64,000 nt of DNA from Candidatus Gastranaerophilales bacterium (GTDB taxonomy: Bacteria > Cyanobacteriota > Vampirovibrionia > Gastranaerophilales > Gastranaerophilaceae): assembly GCA_944324175.1 (NCBI GenBank), contig CALUVH010000008.1:1-64000 (forward strand), in the 5' to 3' direction. Each line of letters starts with the position of its first letter. The stretch's first letter is position 1. Made by a program: the position numbers and the translations under genes. The notes under the pieces were generated by a model. That model was not told the origin of the DNA and ran no database searches. It saw only the letters and a program-made list of their open reading frames with translations. Below, one piece after another: positions 1 to 7,425 of this stretch.

Positions 1-23
1 CCCAATTTAGGAAAAAGCTTGAT

Positions 24-1049
24 TTGAACAAGAGTGAAACTGCGTTTACACTGGCAGAAGTTTTAATCACACTGAGCATAATCGGCATAGTCGCAGCATT
101 GACAATTCCAAGCATGATAGAGAACCATAACAACAAAGCTTGGAAAACAGCAAAGGACCTTTGGGACAAAAAACTTGTGGAAGCAACCCGTCAAATGAAT
201 ATTGACGGAGTAATGACGGGAGTAGCAAACAGTACAGAAGATTACATGAACTATTTTAAGAAGTATGTAAAAGTAATCAAAACCTGCGAAAACGACAAAT
301 TGTCAAATTGTTATTCACCAAAAATGGTATTGACAGGTGGTGAAGATGTCGAAGTGAGTTCACTAACAAATGCGAGTGCATTAGGACAGAAAGACTGGGG
401 TACGAATACAATAGGGTTTGTGATAGCAGACGGTACAACGGTAGTTATGGCATACAACCCGAATTGTAGCAGCGTAGACCCATTCAGTAAAGAAGGTCAA
501 AGCGGTCAGGTAGGTTGCATGAGCATGTTGATAGATGTAAACGGTAAGAAAGGTCCAAATAGAGTGGGCGATGATATACAATTAAAGAATGCAACAATTT
601 CTGATTGCGATATGAAATTCCAAGACAAATGTATAGCTGCAAGTGATTTTTTCCCAGAATCAATAAACACTTGTGATGGAAGTGCAGATATATCATACGA
701 TGACCGTGGAAGTACAAACCCTTATTGTGCGACGAACTATTGGGCAGGGGCAAAGAAAGCGTGCGGAGAGGGCATGCGCTTACCAACGATGCAGGAATTA
801 GCAGATGTAGCAACATATATCTACAAACAGGATAACCCGATAGGAACATATGAGGTTGTCCGATTTGACATGACTCTGGATGCATCTCGAGCAACAGAAC
901 TCAATTGGTCCACTAACAATTACTATTGGTCGAGTGAGCCCAGCGGTAGCTACAGCGTATATGGGCGCCTCTTCAGCCCTTCCAGCAGTGGCTGGGGCTA
1001 CTACGATGTGAACGGCTCTTTCCGCCGCGCTAGGTGTTTTAGTAAATAG
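24..1049 (+). CDS. Prepilin-like protein with C-type-lectin-like (DUF1566/FGE-type) C-terminus
   Basis: The class III prepilin motif AFTLAEVLITL is followed by a hydrophobic helix (IGIVAALTIP), so the protein is likely cleaved by prepilin peptidase and enters a type IV pilus or type II pseudopilus. The C-terminal third has the DUF1566-like signatures NYWAGAKKAC, MRLPTMQELA and YYWSSEP and ends RRARCF, a C-type lectin fold in known families. The start shown is a TTG; the frame stays open to the left edge, so the 5' end may be partial. It is closely similar to the gene at 57692-58801 up to the tail. Codons 939-1022 are strongly biased to NNC/NNT, unlike the rest of the gene. No pilus assembly operon adjoins it. 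The prepilin call is firm; the adhesin role is inferred. Confidence 0.85.
   Translation: MNKSETAFTLAEVLITLSIIGIVAALTIPSMIENHNNKAWKTAKDLWDKKLVEATRQMNIDGVMTGVANSTEDYMNYFKKYVKVIKTCENDKLSNCYSPKMVLTGGEDVEVSSLTNASALGQKDWGTNTIGFVIADGTTVVMAYNPNCSSVDPFSKEGQSGQVGCMSMLIDVNGKKGPNRVGDDIQLKNATISDCDMKFQDKCIAASDFFPESINTCDGSADISYDDRGSTNPYCATNYWAGAKKACGEGMRLPTMQELADVATYIYKQDNPIGTYEVVRFDMTLDASRATELNWSTNNYYWSSEPSGSYSVYGRLFSPSSSGWGYYDVNGSFRRARCFSK
906..1040 (+). other. Candidate hypervariable tail of the prepilin lectin domain
   Basis: Of the 28 codons at 939-1022, 24 end in a pyrimidine and 18 of those end in C (AGC, TAC, GGC, TTC, CGC). In the first 28 codons after the start, 6 end in C. Runs of NNY codons are what adenine mutagenesis of AAY codons leaves in the variable region of a diversity-generating retroelement. 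The segment begins after a conserved Trp and ends at CGCGCTAGGTGTTTT, which is shared with the paralogue near 58800. No template repeat or reverse transcriptase lies in this window, so the mechanism is inferred. Confidence 0.45.
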
Positions 1050-1097
1050 TGACGATGTGCTTGTACAATGTACATAATGCAAATAATGTTTTGAAAC

Positions 1098-1142
1098 AAC
1101 AACACGCAGGTGCCCTCGATTTTGGAGGACACCTGTGTTGTT
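1098..1142 (+). terminator. Long hairpin downstream of prepilin gene
   Basis: Arms at 1098-1116 and 1124-1142 (AACAACAC.CAGGTG against CACCTGTGTTGTT) pair almost perfectly with one bulged base and a short loop. It is probably a terminator for the prepilin gene, although the T-run after it is poor. Its place about 50 bases beyond the variable tail also resembles the hairpins found downstream of retroelement target regions. Confidence 0.6.
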
Positions 1143-1162
1143 CGAATAGTTTTATTACTTGC

Positions 1163-1462
1163 TTAATCGTTGATTAGCTGATCCAGCAATTTCTTTTTCT
1201 TTTCGATTTTTTTCTGTTGTTCAGCTCTTGCTTTTTCACGTTCTTTTTTCTGTTGTTCTAATTTCTTTTGACGTTCTTTTTGTTGTTTTATACGAGCTTG
1301 CTCGCGAGCTTGTTGTTCTTTTTGCAGTTGTTTTTCTTTGTCAACAATTTTTTGAGTGTGTTTTTGAATAAATTTTTCTGTGTAAGTTGTCTGCTCTGCT
1401 GCAATAGCTGAGGTGCCGATAATGACAGATAACGCAAGTGATAAAGCTAAAATTTTCTTCAT
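1163..1462 (-). CDS. Small secreted coiled-coil protein, Lys/Glu/Gln-rich
   Basis: The 99-residue product begins with a clear signal peptide (MKKILALSLALSVIIG, cleavage probably after AIAA). The rest is an almost uninterrupted charged helix of K, E, Q and R, predicted to be a coiled coil. An AAAGGAGA ribosome site precedes the ATG. It has no recognisable enzyme motif; a periplasmic or surface structural role is the most that can be said. It lies downstream of RNase PH in the same direction and may be co-transcribed with it. Confidence 0.75.
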   Translation of the reverse strand: MKKILALSLALSVIIGTSAIAAEQTTYTEKFIQKHTQKIVDKEKQLQKEQQAREQARIKQQKERQKKLEQQKKEREKARAEQQKKIEKKKKLLDQLIND

Positions 1463-1500
1463 AATAAATTCTCCTTTTTTATGACCACAATGGTATTGTA

Positions 1501-2199
1501 CTATATTTTTTCGTATTTTTCAATAATTTCGTTAATGCCTTTTTTAGCCACGTTGAAAATTTCGTTCATTTGCTCTTGTCTGAAAGGTTCACCTTCTGCG
1601 GTGGTTTGGAATTCTATTATTTTACCGCTTTTAGTCAGGACGATATTGGCATCGACTTGAGCGGAGGAATCTTCTTCGTAGTTCAGGTCAAGTTTAATTT
1701 CTCCGTCTACTATCCCTGCTGAAATCGCTGCTATTGGTTCTATTATCGGGTTTTCAGTAATTTTGCCTTGAGCTGTTAATTTATTTATGGCATCTTTTAG
1801 CGCAAGAAATCCACCGCAAATACTTGCCGTGCGTGTACCTCCGTCAGCTTGGATTACATCTGCGTCGATTGTGATTGTCAGGTCAGGCATTTTAGTAAGA
1901 TCAACGCATGCTCTGAGGCTTCGTCCGATAAGTCTTTGTATTTCTTGGGTTCTGCCGGAAATTTTTGTGCGCTCCCTTTGACATCTTGTGTTAGGGGCAG
2001 AAGGTAAAAGCGAGTATTCAGCAGTGACCCAGCCCCGAGGATCGTCTTGTGTCATCCATTTCGGTCTGCCTTCCTCTACTGAGGCTGTTGTAATCACTTT
2101 CGTGTCGCCAAATTCTACAAGGATTGAGCCCAGTGCGTGCTTTGTAAAATCTTTGGTAAACTTAATTTCTCTTAATTCATCGTTTTTTCTCGTTCTCAT
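1501..2199 (-). CDS. rph: Ribonuclease PH
   Basis: This is the phosphorolytic 3'-5' exoribonuclease that trims tRNA 3' ends. Family signatures along the protein are VEFGDTKVITTASVEEG near residue 28, RGWVTAEYSLLPSAPNTR near residue 55, the phosphate-binding GRTQEIQRLIGRSLRA, and DADVIQADGGTRTASICG near residue 113. At 232 residues it is close to the usual 235-240. A GGAGAGC site precedes the ATG. It is the first of two genes reading away from the Zn-ribbon gene at 2221-2436. Confidence 0.96.
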   Translation of the reverse strand: MRTRKNDELREIKFTKDFTKHALGSILVEFGDTKVITTASVEEGRPKWMTQDDPRGWVTAEYSLLPSAPNTRCQRERTKISGRTQEIQRLIGRSLRACVDLTKMPDLTITIDADVIQADGGTRTASICGGFLALKDAINKLTAQGKITENPIIEPIAAISAGIVDGEIKLDLNYEEDSSAQVDANIVLTKSGKIIEFQTTAEGEPFRQEQMNEIFNVAKKGINEIIEKYEKI

Positions 2200-2220
2200 T
2201 GATGTCGCTCTCCTTTTTTA

Positions 2221-2436
2221 TTATTCATAATCCCACATGTAAATTTGTCCGCAGTATCTGCATACAGCATGCTGATTCATAAACTGCAAGTCAGGAATAA
2301 ACTTAAAACCGTCCACTGTAATTTCAATTTCTCCCTTTTCGTTGTACCGCTGGTTAAATTTTCTTTCACCGCGATAGTCGGGGGAAAACATCAATTCAAA
2401 TTTATCTACCGATTTACAGTTTTTGCAGATAAACAT
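2221..2436 (-). CDS. Small zinc-ribbon protein
   Basis: A 71-residue protein with two CxxC pairs, CKNC at residues 4-7 and CRYC near residue 59, a layout typical of a zinc ribbon. It starts within the stop of the preceding membrane-protein gene (TAATG on the minus strand), so translation is probably coupled. No family name is recognised. It may be an accessory or nucleic-acid-binding factor, but function is unknown. Confidence 0.75.
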   Translation of the reverse strand: MFICKNCKSVDKFELMFSPDYRGERKFNQRYNEKGEIEITVDGFKFIPDLQFMNQHAVCRYCGQIYMWDYE

Positions 2437-3422
2437 TAAAATTCCTCATCTTCTTGCATTGCTCTTTTGAGAATGTTTTTATCCAGCTTCTTTTGAGCTG
2501 ATTTACGGGATTTTTTGGCGGGCTTTTGAGTTGGCTCCTGTTCAAATTTGTATAAATTTTTATACCACAGAGTCCATGCTATACTTCTTATCGGTAAGGT
2601 AAATCCCATTGCCAAAAATGCCGTCAAATAAGAAAGTATTGTCCCGGCTACCATATCGGGTGTAATGAGCATATCAAATTTTTGATATACAGAGTTGATC
2701 TGATCTAAAGGCAATGTCATCGCCCAATTAGCAAATATTTTAGTTAAAAATGCATTTACTCCTGCCACCTCAAAAAGTACCGTAAGCCCATGGTAGACAA
2801 AGTATAAAATTACGCATAGTAAAACCAATAAAAGGGCAGTCCTTGCGAATTTCCCTTTAATCAGCGACATACTTTCCCTAAAGCAGCTAATCGCAGAGAT
2901 ATCTTGAGAAAATGTAAATACTTGAAAAATTAGTATGAAGTATATGAAAAATATTCCGCCAAGCACCCAAAATAGCGGGAACGATGCGAAAGTTGTAAAT
3001 ATTCCAAACAAAATCCATAATAAGATATATGAAAATGCTCGGTTTTTCACTACCGCATTGTGGGCAGGAAAGTCGTATATTCTGCCTGATGATATCGCCC
3101 CTTCTGTCATGGAATTCAGGGCTCCATATGCTATCAAGTAATCCCAAAATGCCCTTAAAAATATCAACAACCCCGGTAGTGCAAGCAAAATTATCGCTGT
3201 CGTGACAGTTGATAAGTTATTCATTACAGGGTACTTTTCGAGTATCAAATTTATATTGTTATTGAACCAGTATGTAAGACCAAATATAAGAAAAATTCCC
3301 AAAACTTGACCTAAAATAGGAAAACTCATATAAAAAAAGAATTTGTGTATGTTCATACAAAATATTTTCAGTGCTTCAAAAAAAATTTGCCAGACACTTT
3401 TGTCAACTTTAGCTCTTGTCAT
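2436..3422 (-). CDS. Multi-pass membrane protein, function unknown
   Basis: The start at 3422 (MTRAKVDKSV) is chosen because GGAGGTAAG lies immediately upstream; an in-frame start at 3488 would add a spurious leader. The 328-residue product has about six hydrophobic segments (for example LLALPGLLIFLRAFW and LLLVLLCVILYFVY) and a basic, Lys-rich cytoplasmic tail (KKSRKSAQKKLDKN). Its shape recalls the glycerophosphodiesterase-type membrane or YIP1-like families, but no diagnostic motif is visible. It is translationally coupled to the Zn-ribbon gene and divergent from the PHP gene. Confidence 0.75.
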   Translation of the reverse strand: MTRAKVDKSVWQIFFEALKIFCMNIHKFFFYMSFPILGQVLGIFLIFGLTYWFNNNINLILEKYPVMNNLSTVTTAIILLALPGLLIFLRAFWDYLIAYGALNSMTEGAISSGRIYDFPAHNAVVKNRAFSYILLWILFGIFTTFASFPLFWVLGGIFFIYFILIFQVFTFSQDISAISCFRESMSLIKGKFARTALLLVLLCVILYFVYHGLTVLFEVAGVNAFLTKIFANWAMTLPLDQINSVYQKFDMLITPDMVAGTILSYLTAFLAMGFTLPIRSIAWTLWYKNLYKFEQEPTQKPAKKSRKSAQKKLDKNILKRAMQEDEEF

Positions 3423-3444
3423 CTTACCTCCGATTGTGTATAAT
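3416..3444 (+). promoter_or_regulatory. Sigma-70-type promoter for the PHP gene
   Basis: TTGTCA at 3416-3421 and TATAAT at 3439-3444 are separated by 17 bases. The predicted start point is about 27 bases before the ATG at 3478. The -35 overlaps the start codon of the divergent membrane-protein gene. Confidence 0.6.
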
Positions 3445-3477
3445 AATTTTATTACAAATAAAGTTAAAAAAACAATT

Positions 3478-4104
3478 ATGCAGTACAAAGATTTAATAAA
3501 AACATTTACCGAAGCTGATTACGCTGAAAATAGAGTAAATCTTCACATCCACACGAATTACTCTGACGGGTGTGCTGATTTTAACGATATAATTAGCCAA
3601 GCTCAAGAAAAAGGCTTTCGCTACATCGCTATAGCTGACCATAACACGATGAAAGGGTATGAAGAAAACTCAATTCCTCAATCTGTAATCCCAGCTGTTG
3701 AATTTGATTGTTGGCATGGGTATGTGTTCATGCATTTGCTTGCATACGGGGTGGATTTTTATAATAAAGAACTTCAAAAATTCTTTGCTAAGACCAAAAA
3801 AGAAACTGAACTTGATATAATAAGATTTTTTACTTCAAGACGCGCACCTGAGCTTATAAGGGCTATTCATAACGCAGGAGGTATCGCAGTGCTTGCTCAT
3901 CCAGCTTGTTGTTGGTGCTTGAGTTTGGAAAGGTTTATCAATGACCTTAAAAAACACGGACTTGATGGTGTAGAAGCGTTCTACCCTTATGAAAGGCATA
4001 GAGGTATAATAAAGTTTCACAGTCGCGAGACTGTAAAGGAGTTAGCCGATAAGTTGGAGCTTATAAAAACAGGCGGAACTGATTTGCATAGTGCTTGTTT
4101 GTAA
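3478..4104 (+). CDS. PHP-domain metal-dependent phosphoesterase
   Basis: The start at 3478 (MQYKDLIKTF) lies just after a TATAAT promoter. The 208-residue protein has the PHP metal-site motifs: NLHIHTNYSDG near residue 21, YIAIADHNTMKG near residue 49, PAVEFD near residue 73, VLAHPACCW and C-terminal GGTDLH. Related proteins hydrolyse phosphoesters, including 3'-phosphoadenosine phosphate-type substrates or histidinol phosphate; the substrate here is unknown. It is shorter than the usual 270 or so residues, with a reduced middle and an early end. Confidence 0.85.
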   Translation: MQYKDLIKTFTEADYAENRVNLHIHTNYSDGCADFNDIISQAQEKGFRYIAIADHNTMKGYEENSIPQSVIPAVEFDCWHGYVFMHLLAYGVDFYNKELQKFFAKTKKETELDIIRFFTSRRAPELIRAIHNAGGIAVLAHPACCWCLSLERFINDLKKHGLDGVEAFYPYERHRGIIKFHSRETVKELADKLELIKTGGTDLHSACL

Positions 4105-4203
4105 ATTTATCCTTGCGTTTTTTGTATTGATACTTTTGTAAAAAAGCTGTAACACGCTTGCCATGTTTGCTTTTATTTTATATCCTTTTTTTAGGAGGGT
4201 AGC

Positions 4204-4494
4204 ATGATGAAAAAACGTTGGTATGATGTAGATCCTGTTGTGAGTCGAGCAACTGAAATGCTTGAAAAAGCGGAAGAATCTTTACAAGTTATATGCGCTG
4301 AATATGTGATTGATAAGTTGAAAGATTTTGATTTTGAGATGTCACTTGATGATCAGTTTAACTATATTATGCGCCGTTGGTATGATAAAAATATCAAGGT
4401 GTCTCATGCAATGGAGTACCTTAAGCATGCACCTGAAGAGGTTCGCCGTGAGCTTGCCCTTGATATAATTGAACATATTGAAAAAAATTCTTGA
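4204..4494 (+). CDS. Conserved-looking small helical protein, unknown
   Basis: The 96-residue product is preceded by a strong TTAGGAGGGTAGC site and starts ATGATG. It is acidic, largely helical and has two similar stretches, RRWYDKNIKVSHAMEYLKHA and KRWYDVDPVVSRATEMLEKA, which suggests an internal duplication of a 40-residue helical unit. It is the first gene of the run leading to the radical SAM and RNase E/G genes. No known family is recognised. Confidence 0.75.
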   Translation: MMKKRWYDVDPVVSRATEMLEKAEESLQVICAEYVIDKLKDFDFEMSLDDQFNYIMRRWYDKNIKVSHAMEYLKHAPEEVRRELALDIIEHIEKNS

Positions 4495-4523
4495 AAATAA
4501 AAAACATTGAGCGAGTAAGTGTG

Positions 4524-4868
4524 ATGGAAAATGAAATTAATCGAAAAGTTATAGATATATTTGCAAAGCATAATAAGGAGTTGCCTCCGGATACAAAAGA
4601 AAAAGTTAAGTATTATGCTGGGTTTAACTATGTTAGAATTGATAAGGATACCAACGGCAATAGATTTTCTCCTGAGCATCTTTTAAAATATGCCTCAAAG
4701 TGTCATTACATAGTCAGAGTTATGCGCGAATATAAAAATGAGACAGTTTTATATAACTATGATGTCCCTAATGCTGATTTGTTTAAATTTATAAAATCTT
4801 TTCAAGATAACAAGCTTGATGGTACTATAATTGAGATTGATAAGTATTTCCCTGATGATTTAGCCTAG
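4524..4868 (+). CDS. Small protein of unknown function upstream of radical SAM gene
   Basis: The start at 4524 (MENEINRKVIDIF) is preferred over an in-frame TTG at 4491 that overlaps the previous gene; neither has a strong ribosome site. The 114-residue protein is mixed alpha/beta with no metal or catalytic motif that I recognise. It is spaced 3 bases from the next gene, so it belongs to that operon. Confidence 0.65.
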   Translation: MENEINRKVIDIFAKHNKELPPDTKEKVKYYAGFNYVRIDKDTNGNRFSPEHLLKYASKCHYIVRVMREYKNETVLYNYDVPNADLFKFIKSFQDNKLDGTIIEIDKYFPDDLA

Positions 4869-4871
4869 AAT

Positions 4872-7409
4872 GTGAGTAGTATGAATTGTTTTTTTGAAAA
4901 ATATCATAATGAATTATTTAAGTGTAACAAGCCTTACCAGTATGTAGGCGGTGAGTTTTTGTCAGCTAATAAAAGTTTTGAAGATGCGAAAGTGCGCTTT
5001 GCTCTTGCTTTTCCTGATAAGTACGAAATAGGCATTAGCAATTTGGGGTTGAGGGTTTTGTATAATCAAATAAATAAATGCCCCAATTATATGGCAGATA
5101 GAGTGTATGCCCCAGAGCCTGATTTTCAGCCAAAAACTCTTTATGCACTTGAAAGTAAGCGTGATTTAAAAGATTTTGATGCGATAGGATTTTCGCTCCA
5201 GTATGAAATGGCTTATCCAACTGTTTTAAAAATGCTTGAAATGGCGAAGGTTCCTTACCGAAATTCTGACAGAAAAGAGTCAGATCCTATAATTATTGCA
5301 GGTGGACCTTGTGCTTTTAACCCTTTGCCTATGCAGGATTTTATTGATGTTTTTATGATTGGTGATGGGGAAGATAGCATTGTCGAGGTTTGTGAAATTC
5401 TTGAAAGTACTAAAGGTCTCCCTCGAAATGAAAGAATAAAAGCACTTGTTAAAGGTGAAAATAGTGGGCGTTGGTCGGCTTCAGTCGGTGGAAATGTTAG
5501 AAAAAGAATTGCCCAACTGACTTATGATACTGCACTTACATCTTATCCCATACCTTTTTCTTCTTCTGTTCATGATAGAGCAGTTGTTGAAATAAGACGC
5601 GGATGTGGCAGAATGTGTCGCTTTTGTCAGCCTGGGCATGTAACCTTGCCGATTAGAGAAAGAAGCGCTCAAGATATAATTAAAATAGCTAAAAATCTGG
5701 TAAAAAATACCGGCTATGATGAATATTCATTACTTTCGCTATCTTCTAATGATTATGCAAGTATTAATGAAGTGATTAAAGAGTTGGCCGTTGATTTTGA
5801 TGAAAAAAAAGTATCAGTTTCTCTTCCTAGTCAACGCATTGACGGATTTAATTTAGAGCTTGCTAATTTGGTGCAAAGTGTTAGAAAATCGACAATGACG
5901 CTCGCTCCTGAAGCAGGTAGTCAAAGATTACGAGATGTCATCAAAAAAAATATTACTGAAGATCAAATTTTGAATGCCGTGCTGACTTTGTATGAAAACG
6001 GTTGGTCAAGAATTAAGTTTTATTTTATCTGCGGGCTGCCGACGGAAACCCTTGAAGATATGGATGAGATGGCGGAATTGTTGAGTAAAATTCGATATCG
6101 TTGTAAGCTTTTGAAAAAAGAAAAGTCGCTTTCTCATGGGATGGATATTACTTGTACGCTTTCGATTTTTGTGCCAAAACCTTTTACTCCATTCCAGTGG
6201 TGTCCTCAGATGAGTTTAGATGAAGTTACAGCTCATATCCATTATCTGAAAGAAAAGACAGACAAGATTAAAGGGGTGAAAATTAATTATCATGAAAAAT
6301 TTGTATCTCAAATAGAGGCTGTTCTTACTCGGGGGGACGCTTCATTATGTAAATATATTGAAGCTTTGTACCAAAAGGGTTGCTATCTAGATGCATGGGG
6401 AGAATATTTTGATAAATCTGTTTGGCGAGAGACTGCTTGTGAATGCGGAATTTCCCTAGATGAACTCGCTCAAAGACGATATGAGCTTGATGAGGCCTTA
6501 CCTTGGGAGTTTATTGATATCGGTGTAGATAAAAAATGGTTTGCTAATGAGTATGAAAAAGCGTTCAAAATTACGGGGGATGAAGATATTCATTTTGTAC
6601 CGACTTGCCAAAACGGTTGCGTAAATTGCGGCGTGTGCAAAAATTTTAATACAAAAAAAATCATGGCTGAGCCTTATTTCGCTAGTGAGCGTGCTCAAAG
6701 TCATAAGGTTGTTTATCACGATCCTAAAACTTGTCCTAATGAGTTTAAAGAAACCTTTAGATATCGTATTAAACTTACCAAAACAGGTATTTTAAGATAT
6801 TTTTCTCACCTCGATTGGCAAAATACTTTTTTAAAAGCACTATCTAGAACCGATTTGAATGTCGCTTATTCTTTAGGGTTTAACCCGACAATGAAAGTGT
6901 CTATGGGAGTAGCTTTGCCTTTATTCGCTCAAAGTGTCTGTGAGTTGGTGGATATTGAACTGTATGAAGATATTGAGCCAGCCGTTCTAAAACAAAAGTT
7001 GGAGAATGTTATGCCAATCAGCTCACAAATATTAAGTGTCGTTAAAATTCCAAAAAACGCTAAATCAATTGATAATACTGCTGCTTGGGCTGAATACAAA
7101 GTTAATGTTTTGGATAAGACCCTTTACGATTTTGAAAATTTGCGATATAATACAGACAGAGTTTTATCTTCTGAAGAAATTTTTATCGAGAAGAAAAACA
7201 AAAAAGGTTTATTAAAAAAAACAGATGTAAAATCATCAATAAAATCATATAGGTTTGAAGGTGAAAATCTGTTCATAGTCTTAAAAACCGGTCAAGGAAC
7301 TGAAATTCCTGCGTTGCGCGCAGATGTATTATTGAGCTTAATTGCGCCAGAGGTGCCGTTTGAGATTACGCGTATGCGGTTCTTTGATGAGAATTTAGAA
7401 GAGATTTAA
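4872..7409 (+). CDS. B12-binding radical SAM protein fused to DUF2344 (TIGR03960/TIGR03936 type)
   Basis: Residues 40-200 resemble a cobalamin-binding-like domain (FPDKYEIGISNLGLRVLY). The radical SAM cluster motif RGCGRMCRFCQ (CX3CX2C) lies near residue 247. A middle cysteine group CQNGCVNCGVC near residue 590 could hold another cluster. Residues 620-830 are the DUF2344 domain (FRYRIKLTKTGILRYFSHLD). The fusion is common in Cyanobacteria and Firmicutes, often next to RNase E/G as here; the substrate, presumably an RNA or ribosome-related methylthio or methyl group acceptor, is not established. The GTG at 4872 and the ATG at 4881 are both possible starts. Confidence 0.9.
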   Translation: MSSMNCFFEKYHNELFKCNKPYQYVGGEFLSANKSFEDAKVRFALAFPDKYEIGISNLGLRVLYNQINKCPNYMADRVYAPEPDFQPKTLYALESKRDLKDFDAIGFSLQYEMAYPTVLKMLEMAKVPYRNSDRKESDPIIIAGGPCAFNPLPMQDFIDVFMIGDGEDSIVEVCEILESTKGLPRNERIKALVKGENSGRWSASVGGNVRKRIAQLTYDTALTSYPIPFSSSVHDRAVVEIRRGCGRMCRFCQPGHVTLPIRERSAQDIIKIAKNLVKNTGYDEYSLLSLSSNDYASINEVIKELAVDFDEKKVSVSLPSQRIDGFNLELANLVQSVRKSTMTLAPEAGSQRLRDVIKKNITEDQILNAVLTLYENGWSRIKFYFICGLPTETLEDMDEMAELLSKIRYRCKLLKKEKSLSHGMDITCTLSIFVPKPFTPFQWCPQMSLDEVTAHIHYLKEKTDKIKGVKINYHEKFVSQIEAVLTRGDASLCKYIEALYQKGCYLDAWGEYFDKSVWRETACECGISLDELAQRRYELDEALPWEFIDIGVDKKWFANEYEKAFKITGDEDIHFVPTCQNGCVNCGVCKNFNTKKIMAEPYFASERAQSHKVVYHDPKTCPNEFKETFRYRIKLTKTGILRYFSHLDWQNTFLKALSRTDLNVAYSLGFNPTMKVSMGVALPLFAQSVCELVDIELYEDIEPAVLKQKLENVMPISSQILSVVKIPKNAKSIDNTAAWAEYKVNVLDKTLYDFENLRYNTDRVLSSEEIFIEKKNKKGLLKKTDVKSSIKSYRFEGENLFIVLKTGQGTEIPALRADVLLSLIAPEVPFEITRMRFFDENLEEI

Positions 7410-7425
7410 AGATAAAGGATTTTTT

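Noticed and set aside
484-894. Long minus-strand reading frame opposite the first prepilin gene
   Set aside because: It has no ribosome site, its residue make-up is improbable, and a similar frame occurs opposite the paralogue at 58224-58598 simply because the coding strands match.
1098-1142. Hairpin as a retroelement recognition structure
   Set aside because: A terminator is the simpler reading. The paralogue has a hairpin of different sequence in the same place, so the position is shared but the sequence is not.
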